Shown: positions 6,636 through 15,062 of the stretch, piece after piece
How positions within the stretch are numbered: the stretch's first letter is position 1
How the letters are laid out: every line of letters starts with the position of its first letter
From: Nonomuraea muscovyensis
GTDB lineage: Bacteria > Actinomycetota > Actinomycetes > Streptosporangiales > Streptosporangiaceae
Direction: 5' to 3'
Assembly (NCBI RefSeq): GCF_014207745.1
Contig: NZ_JACHJB010000001.1
Location: 682,001 to 746,000, forward strand
DNA: 64,000 bases
The notes under the pieces: model-generated
Databases searched by the model: none
Told to the model about the DNA's origin: nothing
Seen by the model: only the letters and a program-made list of their open reading frames with translations
Program-made: the position numbers and the translations under genes

Positions 6636-8918
6636 CTACGGTGTGCCCCGGCTGAAGCGCAACCCCATGTCGTCGAACTCGGCCTTGCTGCGCGCCGTGG
6701 CCAGCACCCGGGTCACCTGCCCGCGCATGTCCACCACCACCGCCTCGTACCCGCCGCCCTTGGGTCGCCAGCCGGCCAGATGCTCCTCGTCCCACCAGCC
6801 GATGAGGCGCGTGCCCGCGAACGGGACCACGCGGGGCTCGGCGTCGCCGTCCGTGGTGGGGTAGGCGCAGATCATGCGGCCACCGGAGGAGCAGGAGGCG
6901 AGGAACAACCCGCCGGACGGCGAGACGTCCTCGCCCTCCACCCAGATGGGCACGCCCCGGCCGGCCAGCTTGCGCACGGGCTCGCCGGCCAGGTCGTAGA
7001 ACGTCATCGTGTCGCCCACCCAGGTGCCCACGGCACGGCCGCCGGCGTCCCAGAAGAAGCGCCACTCGCCCGCGCCCTTCTGCTTGACCCGGAAGGTCCG
7101 GCCCGTACCGCGCTCGACGTCGATGATGCCGTAGCCGTACTCGACGCTCTCGCCGCTCGTGGCCCGGTAGAGCGTGACGAGCCCGAGCCTGCCGTCGGGC
7201 GACCATCGGGGGGTGGTGGGGAAGACGGGCGCGCGGCTGAGCTTGACGGGCCGGCGGGCGCCGGTGCGGTGGTCGACGATCGACACCTGGGCGTAGTGGT
7301 CACCGGTGTAGTCCACGTCGGTGGCCAGGGCCCGGGTGCCGGTGGAGTCGAGGGCGTACTCGAAGTAGCGGGAGTCGCGGGTGAAGCGGTCGGAGCCGGG
7401 GCGGCGGAGGTACATCCGCTTGCCGCCGTCGACGCTGTAGGAGGCGAGCTTGAGCGGGTCGGCGGCGTCCTCGCGGAGCTCGACGGAGGTGCCGGGCAGC
7501 GCGATCGCCTTGCCGGTGGCGGGCGCGGTGCCGGTGGGCGTCGCCGTCGGGGAGCTCGCTGACGTGGTGGGTGCCGTGGTCGGCGTGGTGGCGGGTGTGG
7601 TGGCGGGCTTCGTGGTCGGTCCGGGCTGGGCGGCCAGGCGTACGGCGGCGAAGGCGCCCGCGCCGGCCAGCGCGACCACGACCGCGACGGCCGCCGCGAT
7701 GATCCACCCCACGCCGCGCCCGCCGGGCCCGGGCGGTCCCCCGGGCCGGGTGGGTGGCGACGCGAACGGCTGGGGGGCCGCCGCGTGCGGAGGCCGCTGC
7801 CCGTACGGGCCGGCCTCCGGCGGTCGGTGTCCGTAGGGGCCGCCCGGTGGCGGTTGGTGCCCGGACGGGCCGGCGGAGGGAGCTCGGTGTCCGTACGGAC
7901 TGCCGGGTGATGGCCGGTGGGCGTACGGACCGCCGTCGACGGGCGGCTGCCGGTGCGGCCCGGCATATGCGCCGGGGCCGGGGGCGTGACCGGGAATGTG
8001 GCCTGAGGTGTCCGAGGCCGCGGCGGTGCCCTCCTGGAGGAGGGCCGGGGAGGGGCCGTGGCCGAGCAGCCGCATGAGGGCGTCGCCAGCGCCCGGCCGG
8101 CGCGCCGGGTCCTTGGCCAGGCAGTCCGTCACCAGCGCCCGCAGCGCCGGGTCGTCCACGCACCGCACGTCGGGCTCGGCGTGCGCGATCCGGTTGACGA
8201 CGGCGGCCAGGCTGTCGTGCCCGAACGGCGGCTGCCCCGACGCCGCGTACAGGAGCGTGCACGCCCAGGCGAACATGTCGGTCGCCGGGCCGGGAGTGGC
8301 GTCGGTGAGCTGCTCGGGCGCCATGAACGACGGCGTCCCGATGGCGCTGGCGGTGAGCGAGGAGGTCAGGTCGAGTGCCCGCGCGATGCCGAAGTCGATG
8401 ACGCGGGGACCGTCGGAGCCGAGCAGCACGTTCGACGGCTTGAAGTCGCGGTGCACGATGCCGGCCTGGTGGATGGCGAGCAGCGCGGTGATCGTGCCGA
8501 CGGCCAGGCGGTGCAGCGACGTCCCCGAGCGGGGTCCCTCCGCCCGCACCACCTCGGCGAGCGTCGGGCCGTCGATGTACTCGCTCACGATGTACGGCCG
8601 GTCGCCGAACAGCCCCGTCTCGACGACCTGGGCCGTGCAGAACGCCGCCACCCGCCCGGCCAGTGCCACCTCGCGGACGAACCGCACGGACGCCTCGGTG
8701 TCCCCGGCGAGGTCGGAACGCATCAGCTTGACCGCGACCCGCGACCCGTCGGGAGCGGTGGCGAGGTAGACGGTGCCCTGGCCGCCCTCGCCGAGCCTCC
8801 CGTGCACGGTGTAGTGACCCACCGAGGGGGGATCCCCTGGCCTCAGGGCCGCGAGGTCCGGCATTCCCACCCCCACTTTCGGCTTCTTTGCCGCCATTCT
8901 GGTGGTTCGCGGGCCCAC
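6636..8918 (-). CDS. Membrane Ser/Thr protein kinase with Pro-rich linker and extracytoplasmic propeller-like domain
   Basis: A 760-aa PknB-type kinase. The kinase domain spans about residues 35-285 with GEGGQG, Lys64, catalytic Asp158 (HRDFKPSN) and Asp175 (DFG). A linker at 318-377 contains imperfect repeats of PYGHRPPxxG. A single membrane helix lies at 404-426, followed by a Thr/Pro-rich stalk and a domain of about 290 residues with repeated blocks such as RWSPDGRLGLVT and DVSPSGGLFLAS that suggest a beta-propeller sensor. The GTG at 8918 has GAAGGG at good spacing; ATGs at 8897 and 8864 are alternatives. The ligand is unknown. Confidence 0.88.
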   Translation of the reverse strand: MGPRTTRMAAKKPKVGVGMPDLAALRPGDPPSVGHYTVHGRLGEGGQGTVYLATAPDGSRVAVKLMRSDLAGDTEASVRFVREVALAGRVAAFCTAQVVETGLFGDRPYIVSEYIDGPTLAEVVRAEGPRSGTSLHRLAVGTITALLAIHQAGIVHRDFKPSNVLLGSDGPRVIDFGIARALDLTSSLTASAIGTPSFMAPEQLTDATPGPATDMFAWACTLLYAASGQPPFGHDSLAAVVNRIAHAEPDVRCVDDPALRALVTDCLAKDPARRPGAGDALMRLLGHGPSPALLQEGTAAASDTSGHIPGHAPGPGAYAGPHRQPPVDGGPYAHRPSPGSPYGHRAPSAGPSGHQPPPGGPYGHRPPEAGPYGQRPPHAAAPQPFASPPTRPGGPPGPGGRGVGWIIAAAVAVVVALAGAGAFAAVRLAAQPGPTTKPATTPATTPTTAPTTSASSPTATPTGTAPATGKAIALPGTSVELREDAADPLKLASYSVDGGKRMYLRRPGSDRFTRDSRYFEYALDSTGTRALATDVDYTGDHYAQVSIVDHRTGARRPVKLSRAPVFPTTPRWSPDGRLGLVTLYRATSGESVEYGYGIIDVERGTGRTFRVKQKGAGEWRFFWDAGGRAVGTWVGDTMTFYDLAGEPVRKLAGRGVPIWVEGEDVSPSGGLFLASCSSGGRMICAYPTTDGDAEPRVVPFAGTRLIGWWDEEHLAGWRPKGGGYEAVVVDMRGQVTRVLATARSKAEFDDMGLRFSRGTP

Positions 8919-8965
8919 GCGTCAGCCCTTCGCCGGGGCGGCGCCGCCCGATCACCTCGCGGCCG

Positions 8966-10417
8966 TCAGACGGCGTCGGTGATCGCGCCCGGGTCGTCGA
9001 GGTGGACGTGCCGGCCGCAGCCGGGCAGGCGGACCAGCTTGGCGTCCAGGAGGCCCGCCACCCGCGCCCGGCAGCGGCTCCCCCTGCCCGAACTGATCAC
9101 GGTGACCGGCACGTCGGGCAGCGGATGGGCGGCCCGGATGCGCCGCAGGTCGGCGGCCATCTCGCGGCGGGCCAGCCACTCCCCCGCCACGGCGGCCAGC
9201 ACCCGGCCGCGCCGGTAGACGCCGTACCCGTCGGCCAGGCCGGTGAGCATCCGGTGGGCGGCCGGACCGGTCAGCCGCGCCAGCGCGGTGGCGCCCCAGG
9301 TGCCGCCCAGGGCGGGCATCCACGGCCCGACCGCCCGCCCGAACGCGGACCCCCCGGGCACCCGCCCGCCGAGCACACGCCCCGCGGACACAGCACCTCG
9401 GGGCGCGGGCCCGCCGACGCGGAGGCGGAGGCGGCCCAGGGCGTACCCGCACGGGCGCCGGCCCCGCTCGCAGGCGGGGTTGACCAGGACGAGCTTGGAC
9501 ACGCGCAACGGGTGCAGCCGGGCGAACGCCTCCGCGTGCCAGGCGGCGACCGAGCCGGCCACGACGGTCACCTGCGACGGGTGGGGCGGGGCCAGGGCCG
9601 CCAGGCGGGCCGCCTCGCCGTACAGGGTGGGCGGGACGGGCGAGGCGGGGCTGAGCCCGAGGCCGGGTCGGTCGAAGCGGGTCACCCGGTGCCCGCGCGC
9701 CAGTTCGCGGGCGACCAGCTCCCAGTGGAACCACGCGCCCGCGGGCCCCGCGCTGACCAGCACGGCCGGGCCGGCGCCGGCGGCGAGCACGTGCTGCCGG
9801 CGCGGCCGGCGCGACGGCGGCTCGGCGATGAGCAGCCGCAGCGCGAGGTACACCAGCCAGCACGCGACGAGCAGCACCTGCACGCGCTGGACGGCTCCGG
9901 CCAGCCGGCCGGAGGCGACGGCGGCGAGCGTGAGCGCGGTGACGCCGAACGTGGCGCCCGTGATCAGGGAGGCCCCCCAGGCGTGCCAGCGCCGGGTCAG
10001 CAGCGCCATCGCGGCCAGGACGGCGGCGGCGGACAGCACCGCGGCGGCCACGTGCGCGTGGTGCGCCGGCGACAGCGGCCCGCGCCCGCAGCCGGCGTCG
10101 CTGAGCACGGCGCAGTCGTACGGGAACACGCTCCCGGCGATCGTGAACGCGCCGAAGACGGCCATCGCCAGCCAGCCGGCCCACTGCCGCCGCGCCCTGG
10201 GCACCAGCGCCACGCCCGCCAGGCACGCCAGGCCCGCCAGCGCGTCGGTCGTCCGGAACAGCCGGGTCCACGGCTGGTCGCGGGCGGCCAGCTCGCCGAC
10301 GTAACCGCCGGTCCGGTCCACGGCCGGCGTGGTGAACTGTCCCGTCACCCACGCGCAGGACAGCACGGCCGCCACGATGAACGCGGAGGCCGCGAGCACC
10401 ACGAGTCTTCGCTCCAC
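8966..10417 (-). CDS. DUF998-like membrane domain fused to alpha/beta hydrolase
   Basis: The 483-aa protein has two parts. Residues 1-200 contain about six hydrophobic helices with the pattern of DUF998 proteins (FTIAGSVFPYDC region). Residues 210-483 look like an alpha/beta hydrolase, with an FDRPGLGLS strand-loop, a nucleophile elbow AGSVA at 287-291 (Ser289) and a C-terminal His in GCGRHVHLDD. The elbow is degenerate (Ala in place of Gly), so activity is uncertain. It is the last gene in line with the psp operon, 25 bp after pspAB, with a palindrome in the gap. The start could also be the GTG at 10402, which has a GGAG site. Substrate unknown. Confidence 0.72.
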   Translation of the reverse strand: MERRLVVLAASAFIVAAVLSCAWVTGQFTTPAVDRTGGYVGELAARDQPWTRLFRTTDALAGLACLAGVALVPRARRQWAGWLAMAVFGAFTIAGSVFPYDCAVLSDAGCGRGPLSPAHHAHVAAAVLSAAAVLAAMALLTRRWHAWGASLITGATFGVTALTLAAVASGRLAGAVQRVQVLLVACWLVYLALRLLIAEPPSRRPRRQHVLAAGAGPAVLVSAGPAGAWFHWELVARELARGHRVTRFDRPGLGLSPASPVPPTLYGEAARLAALAPPHPSQVTVVAGSVAAWHAEAFARLHPLRVSKLVLVNPACERGRRPCGYALGRLRLRVGGPAPRGAVSAGRVLGGRVPGGSAFGRAVGPWMPALGGTWGATALARLTGPAAHRMLTGLADGYGVYRRGRVLAAVAGEWLARREMAADLRRIRAAHPLPDVPVTVISSGRGSRCRARVAGLLDAKLVRLPGCGRHVHLDDPGAITDAV

Positions 10418-10433
10418 GTGGTCATTAGACCAC
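10418..10433. promoter_or_regulatory. Palindrome at the start of the DUF998-hydrolase gene
   Basis: GTGGTC-ATTA-GACCAC is a perfect 6-bp inverted repeat. It fills the gap between pspAB and the hydrolase gene and abuts its first codon. It resembles GntR-type operators such as the TGGTC...GACCA core of DasR sites, but with four rather than two central bases. It could give the hydrolase its own control apart from the psp operon. Confidence 0.4.
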
Positions 10434-10442
10434 TTAACGTGA

Positions 10443-11003
10443 TCAGAGCCCTGGAGCGCCCCAGACCGGGAACCATCTGCCGAGATCCGGCTCGATGCGG
10501 AGCTCTCCTTCGAGGACGCCGCGCGCCTGGAGTTCGAGGGCGTTGTCGCGCCGCCGGTCGGGAAGGGGGGCGAACGGGTAGAAGGTGCCCCGCTTGTAGA
10601 GGTAGACGACGGCCAGCCGCCGCCCCTCGGCCGGGTCGGCGAAGGACACCAGGGAGCACAGCAGCGACGGCCCGAACCCGGCGCCCTCCAGGGTGGAGTT
10701 GATCGCGTGCAGCTCGGTCACCAGGTCGGCGGTCGCGTCGGGCGGGCGGCGCACCAGCAGCCAGGTGTAGCCGTAGTCGTCGGCCGACTCCTCCACCCGG
10801 TCGCCGAGCAGCGCCTTGGCGTCGCGCTCGGCGGCGGCGAACGCGACGCCCTCGGCCTCGCGGTAGGCGACCGAGCCCAGCCCCGTCGGCTCCAAACCGG
10901 TGGCGGCGCGCAGCGTCACGGCGGCCGACGGGAGCGCGAACAGCGCGTCGAGGTCGGGCGGGGCCGGCTTCGACCGGCCCAGGATCGCGTCCAGCCAGCC
11001 CAT
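10443..11003 (-). CDS. pspAB: PspA-associated protein PspAB
   Basis: A 186-aa soluble protein beginning MGWLDAILGRSK. The sequence (SLVSFADPAEGRRLAVVYLYKRGTFYPFAP) and the position after pspA, pspAA and htpX match the actinobacterial PspAB family. Its biochemical role is not established; by association it takes part in envelope-stress responses. The gene starts two bases after htpX ends, so it is in the same operon. No catalytic motif is evident. Confidence 0.82.
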   Translation of the reverse strand: MGWLDAILGRSKPAPPDLDALFALPSAAVTLRAATGLEPTGLGSVAYREAEGVAFAAAERDAKALLGDRVEESADDYGYTWLLVRRPPDATADLVTELHAINSTLEGAGFGPSLLCSLVSFADPAEGRRLAVVYLYKRGTFYPFAPLPDRRRDNALELQARGVLEGELRIEPDLGRWFPVWGAPGL

Positions 11004-11005
11004 CG

Positions 11006-11905
11006 TCAGCCCCTCCCGAGCTGCGCGGAGATCTCCGCGAGCTGCTGCAGCCGCCGTTCCAGCGGCGGGTGGGTGGCGAACAGGGCGGCCAGGCCGGCGC
11101 CCGAGGCGAGCGCCGGAGCGAAGTAGAAGGCGTTGAACGGCTCGGCCTCGCGCAGGTCGCGCGTCGGGATCCGGGCCATCTCGCCGCTGATCTTGGTCAG
11201 TGCGCCGGCCAGCACCGACGGCTGCTGGGTGAGCAGGGCTCCCGCCCGGTCGGCGGCCAGCTCGCGGTAGCGCGACAGGGCCCGGGTGAGCACGAAGCTG
11301 ACCGCGTACACCAGGACGGACACCAGCATGATGACCAGCCCGATCGGCAACCCGCCCTGGCCGTCGGAGCGACGCCCGCCGAACCCCGTGTAGAGGGCGA
11401 CCCGCGTCATCAGCCCGGCGACGACGCCGAGGAAGGAGGCGATCGTCATGACGGCCACGTCGCGGTGGGCGACGTGCGAGAGCTCGTGGGCCAGCACTCC
11501 CTCGAGCTCACGCCGGTCGAGGCGGCGCAGGAGGCCGGTCGTCACGCAGACGACGGCGTGCCTTCGGTCGCGGCCGGTGGCGAAGGCGTTGGGGACGTCG
11601 GAGTCGGCGATCGCCACCCGCGGCTTGGGCATGTCGGCCATGGCGCACAGCCGGTCGACGAGCCCGTGGAGTTCGGGAGCCTCCTGTGGCGACACCTCCC
11701 GGCCGCCCATCCCGTACAGGGCGATGCGGTCGGACAGGAAGTACTGCGCCAGCAGCAGGCCCCCGGCGATCAGCAGCACGGTCAGCGCCCGTACGCCCAG
11801 GGCGACGAGGACGCCGACGAACACCACGTAGAGGAGCCCGAGCAGGAACATCGTCACGACCATGCGGCGGGTCAGGCCGCGGTCGGGCGCGAACCGCGTG
11901 GCCAC
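11006..11905 (-). CDS. htpX: Membrane zinc metalloprotease HtpX
   Basis: An M48B protease of 299 aa that degrades misfolded membrane proteins. Two hydrophobic helices lie at about 15-56. The zinc motif His140-Glu141-Leu-Ser-His144 is intact, and further helices follow at about 153-172 and 185-205. The GTG start gives MATRFAPDRGLTRR. It lies between pspAA (3 bp away) and pspAB (2 bp away) in the envelope-stress operon. This pairing suggests that PspA stabilises the membrane while HtpX clears damaged proteins. Confidence 0.93.
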   Translation of the reverse strand: MATRFAPDRGLTRRMVVTMFLLGLLYVVFVGVLVALGVRALTVLLIAGGLLLAQYFLSDRIALYGMGGREVSPQEAPELHGLVDRLCAMADMPKPRVAIADSDVPNAFATGRDRRHAVVCVTTGLLRRLDRRELEGVLAHELSHVAHRDVAVMTIASFLGVVAGLMTRVALYTGFGGRRSDGQGGLPIGLVIMLVSVLVYAVSFVLTRALSRYRELAADRAGALLTQQPSVLAGALTKISGEMARIPTRDLREAEPFNAFYFAPALASGAGLAALFATHPPLERRLQQLAEISAQLGRG

Positions 11906-11908
11906 GCC

Positions 11909-12187
11909 TCAGCCCGGGATGAGGCCCTGGTCGCCCAGCATCTCCCGGACTTCCTCGATCGAGGCGTCCGCGGGGGGAAGGATCAGCTCTGACGGCTCAA
12001 GGCTGTCGTCGGGAAGCGCCTTGCCCACGTGGCGCACCTTGTCGAGCAGCGCGTGCAGCTTGACGCGGAAGTCGGCCTCGTTGTCGGCCTCGATGGCCGA
12101 CTCGAGCTCGCTGTCGAGCTCGTTGAGCACGGCGATGTCGTCGGGCGAGATCTGCACCTGGCCCTCGCCCATGATCCTGATGATCAC
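11909..12187 (-). CDS. pspAA: PspA-associated protein PspAA
   Basis: A 92-residue acidic protein (MIIRIMGEGQVQISPDDIAVLNELD) matching the PspAA family that follows pspA in many actinobacteria. The start overlaps the pspA stop by four bases, so translation is coupled. It probably binds or modulates PspA. The coding region is rich in Glu, Asp and Leu and mostly helical. No catalytic residues are recognisable. Confidence 0.85.
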   Translation of the reverse strand: MIIRIMGEGQVQISPDDIAVLNELDSELESAIEADNEADFRVKLHALLDKVRHVGKALPDDSLEPSELILPPADASIEEVREMLGDQGLIPG

Positions 12188-13002
12188 GCGCCCTCCCCCG
12201 GCTGGCGCAGTTGCTGCGTCTGGGACTGCTGCTGGGGCTGCTGCTGGGGCTGGGCCTGCGGCGGCTGCTGGCCCGGCTCGATGGCGCCCTGCGGGGCCGG
12301 GCCCTGGCCGAGCTCGGCCTTCATGCGGGCCAGCTCCAGCTCCACGTCCATGCCGCCGCCCATGCGGTCGAGCTCGGCCTGGATGTCGTCACCACGGGTG
12401 CCGCTGTAGTCGTCGAGCGCGCCGCTGGCGAGCAGCTCGTCGATGGCCCCGGCACGCGCCTGCATCTGCGCGGTCTTGTCCTCGGCGCGCTGGATGGCCA
12501 GGCCGACGTCGCCCATCTCCTCGGAGATGCCGGAGAAGGCCTCGTTGATGCGCGTCTGGGCCTCGGCGGCGGTGTAGGTGGCCTTGATGGTCTCCTTCTT
12601 GGTGCGGAAGGCGTCAACCTTGGCCTGCAGCCGCTGGGAGGCGGTGGTGAGCTTCTCCTCCTCGGCCTGCAGGTTGTCGTGCTGCGTCCTGAGGTCTGCC
12701 ATCTGGGTCTGCAGGTTGGAGCGGCGCTGCAGCGCCTCACGGGCGAGGTCCTCGCGGCCCACCGACAACGCCTTGCGGCCCTGTTCCTCATAACGCCTGG
12801 ACTGCTGCTCCAGGCCGTTGATCTGCAGCTCGACCCGCTTGCGGGAGGTGGCGACGTCGGCCACGCCCCTGCGCACCTTCTGCAGCAGCTCCAGTTGCCG
12901 CTGGTAGGAATAGTCGAGGGTCTCGCGTGGATCCTCCATCTTGTCCAGGGCCTTGTTGGCCTTGGACTTGAAGATCATCGAAAGTCTCTTCATCACGCTC
13001 AT
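12184..13002 (-). CDS. pspA: Phage shock protein A / IM30 family
   Basis: A 272-aa ESCRT-III-like membrane-stabilising protein. The N-terminal amphipathic segment (MKRLSMIFKSKANKALDKMEDP) and the long coiled coil from about 25 to 215 are typical. PspA assembles on stressed membranes and maintains the proton gradient. An unusual feature is the C-terminal tail after residue 235, which is rich in Gln and Pro and likely disordered. ATG at 13002 is used; ATG at 12993 (MKRLS) is the other candidate. It is the first gene of a four-gene operon with pspAA, htpX and pspAB. Confidence 0.94.
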   Translation of the reverse strand: MSVMKRLSMIFKSKANKALDKMEDPRETLDYSYQRQLELLQKVRRGVADVATSRKRVELQINGLEQQSRRYEEQGRKALSVGREDLAREALQRRSNLQTQMADLRTQHDNLQAEEEKLTTASQRLQAKVDAFRTKKETIKATYTAAEAQTRINEAFSGISEEMGDVGLAIQRAEDKTAQMQARAGAIDELLASGALDDYSGTRGDDIQAELDRMGGGMDVELELARMKAELGQGPAPQGAIEPGQQPPQAQPQQQPQQQSQTQQLRQPGEGA

Positions 13003-13128
13003 GCGCGTCGGCCGTCCCCTTCTTAGGTCGTGCTGGTGTGAACCCAGTGCAGCGCAGCCGCCTTGGGATTACCCTACGCATAACGCACGGGGGCGTCACT
13101 AAGTTGCAGTCCAGGTAGGGTTGACGAC

Positions 13129-13740
13129 GTGTTGCGACGCCGTTCCCCATCATCCGTGGACGACACCCCCGTCCCCGTTGACGATCCTAAGCCCCAGGGT
13201 AAGGGTCGTCCCACACCCAAGCGCCGAGACGCCGAAGGCAGGCGGCGCCAGCCCGTGAGCGCGCCGAAGGACCGCAAGGAGGCCTATCGGCAGATGCGGG
13301 CCAAGCAGGCGGCCGAGCGCGAGCGGGCCCGCAAGGGCATGCTCGCGGGCGACGAGCGCTACTACCCCGCCCGCGACAAGGGGCCGGCGCGCAAGTTCGC
13401 GCGTGACTGGGTCGACTCCCGGCGGCTGCCGAGCCAGTACTTCCTGCCGTTCTCGCTGTTCATCCTGCTGGTGACGTGGATTCCGTGGCCGCCCGCCATC
13501 CAGCCGGTGGTGATCGGTTACGTGATCACGATCGGCTGGCCGCTCATGATGTTCGGCGTGCTGTTCACCTCGATCTTCGTGGCCTGGAAGGTCAAGAAGC
13601 AGGTGGCCGAGAAGTACCCCGACGAGAGCCTGCGCGGCGTCGGCTTCTACGCGGCCATGCGCGCGCTGCAGATCCGCAGGCTGCGTTTCCCGCCGCCCAC
13701 GGTGCTGCCGGGCGGCAAGCCGGTCCCGCCGAAGAAGTAG
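13129..13740 (+). CDS. DUF3043 membrane protein
   Basis: A 203-aa protein of the actinobacterial DUF3043 family. The basic, Pro-rich N-terminal half (KGRPTPKRRDAEGRRRQP, then KDRKEAYRQMRAKQAAERERARKGM) is followed by YYPARDKGPARKFARDWVDSRR, a strongly conserved stretch. Two membrane helices lie near 106-124 and 131-152. Function is unknown. The GTG at 13129 has no clear ribosome site but a TAGGGT hexamer eight bases upstream, so it may be leaderless. It is divergent from pspA. Confidence 0.85.
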   Translation: MLRRRSPSSVDDTPVPVDDPKPQGKGRPTPKRRDAEGRRRQPVSAPKDRKEAYRQMRAKQAAERERARKGMLAGDERYYPARDKGPARKFARDWVDSRRLPSQYFLPFSLFILLVTWIPWPPAIQPVVIGYVITIGWPLMMFGVLFTSIFVAWKVKKQVAEKYPDESLRGVGFYAAMRALQIRRLRFPPPTVLPGGKPVPPKK

Positions 13741-13792
13741 GCCGCCCCCACGTCCCGCCGGCGCCCGACGCGGCCGGCGGCGTGGCCGGCGA

Positions 13793-15004
13793 TCAGCCCC
13801 CCGACGTGGCCGGAGTCCGGCTCGGCGAGGTCCGGCCGGGCGGGGTCCGGTTCGGCGAGACCCGGTTCGGCGGCGTCCAGCGCAGGAAGCCGCGGACGAC
13901 CCGCGGCTTCCGCCCCTGCACCAGCCCGCCCTCTTCCAGGGCGTCGGCGGTCGCGCGCAGCAGCGCGTAGTGCTCGTACGTGCGCCGCGCGGTGCGTCGC
14001 TCGTCCCGCGCCGTTGGTTGCGGGCCCTGCGTGTACGGCCTGCTCTGCCCCTCCGGCATGGCCTGCCCCTCCGGCATGGTCTGCGCGTCCCGCGTCCCCT
14101 GCGCGTCCGGCATGGCCTGTGAGTCCGGCGTGGCCGGTCGACGGGCGGCGTCGCCGGTGCGCGCCCGCAGCACGCTCCACCCGCCGTCCGCGCGCCGCTG
14201 TACCGGGATCAGGCCGCCGTGCCACTGCCCGCCGGGGACGGTCGCCCGGCGCAGGCCCTCCTCGCGGCACAGGGCCCGCCAGGCGTCACGGATCTCCCGG
14301 ACCCCGAGGTGCGCCGGCTGCCCGAACCCGAACGCGGCCGACCCGTCGTGCCGCAGCAGCGAGGCGCGCAGGTCGTCGGGGAAGTCGACGCCCATCTGCG
14401 ACTCGGCGACAGCGATCGTCGCGGCCCGGCCCGGCCTGTCGAGCGCGGCGTACGTCCGGGGCGCGCGGGTCCTGAGCCAGCGCTCGATGCGCCGCCACTG
14501 CCGGTCCACGGCCCGCCTGACCTTCGGGTCCAGCGGGCGCACCACCACGGGACGGGGTCGCGGGCCGCACCCGGAGACCGCCTGCCCCGCCGTCTCGGCG
14601 GCCGGCGTGGCGTGCCCGGCGGTCTGCTCGGCGGAGTGCTCGGTGGCTTGTTCGGTGGCCTGCGCCGTCGTCTGCTCGATGGTCCTGGTCACGGCCGGCC
14701 CGGTGGCCTCCGGTTGCCGCACGCGGCCGAACTTCTCCGGCACCACCAGGTACGCGGCCAGCGTCAGCGCCGCCACCACCACCGCGCTCGCGCCGAACAC
14801 CAGGGGAACGACCCGCCGCGGCCGCCGCGCCCCGAAGCGGGTGGGCCGCGGCGCCGCGGAACCGGCCGGAGCGGCGCGACCGCGGCCTGCCGCCTCCTCG
14901 GGCTCGGGGACGCGCAGGCGCGCGCGGCGGCGCAGCCGCACCGCCAGCGCGGCGAGGACGGCCGCGGTCAGCGCCGCGCGAACGAGCTTCAGCACGTCGC
15001 GCAC
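13793..15004 (-). CDS. Membrane-anchored SMI1/KNR4-like protein
   Basis: The 403-aa product has hydrophobic segments at about 8-24 and 66-90, a Thr/Ala/Glu-rich stalk with short repeats (ATEQ), and a domain at about 160-290 resembling SMI1/KNR4 (SUKH) proteins: RIERWLRTRAPRTYAALDRPG, then AVAESQMGVDFPDDLRASLLRHDGS. SUKH proteins are often immunity proteins or regulatory adaptors. After it come repeats of the type QAMPDAQ/QTMPEGQ and a Pro-rich C-terminus. The GTG at 14995 has better ribosome-site spacing than the GTG at 15004. The SUKH call is from pattern only. Confidence 0.6.
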   Translation of the reverse strand: MRDVLKLVRAALTAAVLAALAVRLRRRARLRVPEPEEAAGRGRAAPAGSAAPRPTRFGARRPRRVVPLVFGASAVVVAALTLAAYLVVPEKFGRVRQPEATGPAVTRTIEQTTAQATEQATEHSAEQTAGHATPAAETAGQAVSGCGPRPRPVVVRPLDPKVRRAVDRQWRRIERWLRTRAPRTYAALDRPGRAATIAVAESQMGVDFPDDLRASLLRHDGSAAFGFGQPAHLGVREIRDAWRALCREEGLRRATVPGGQWHGGLIPVQRRADGGWSVLRARTGDAARRPATPDSQAMPDAQGTRDAQTMPEGQAMPEGQSRPYTQGPQPTARDERRTARRTYEHYALLRATADALEEGGLVQGRKPRVVRGFLRWTPPNRVSPNRTPPGRTSPSRTPATSGG

Positions 15005-15062
15005 CCTATCCCGAAACGGACCCGGATCAGATCATGTGAGGACACGGCCTAAGGTCGGTGAT

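Noticed and set aside
13793-15004. Polymorphic-toxin immunity gene, suggested by the SUKH-like domain
   Set aside because: The protein is membrane-anchored with long low-complexity stalks, and no toxin gene is adjacent.
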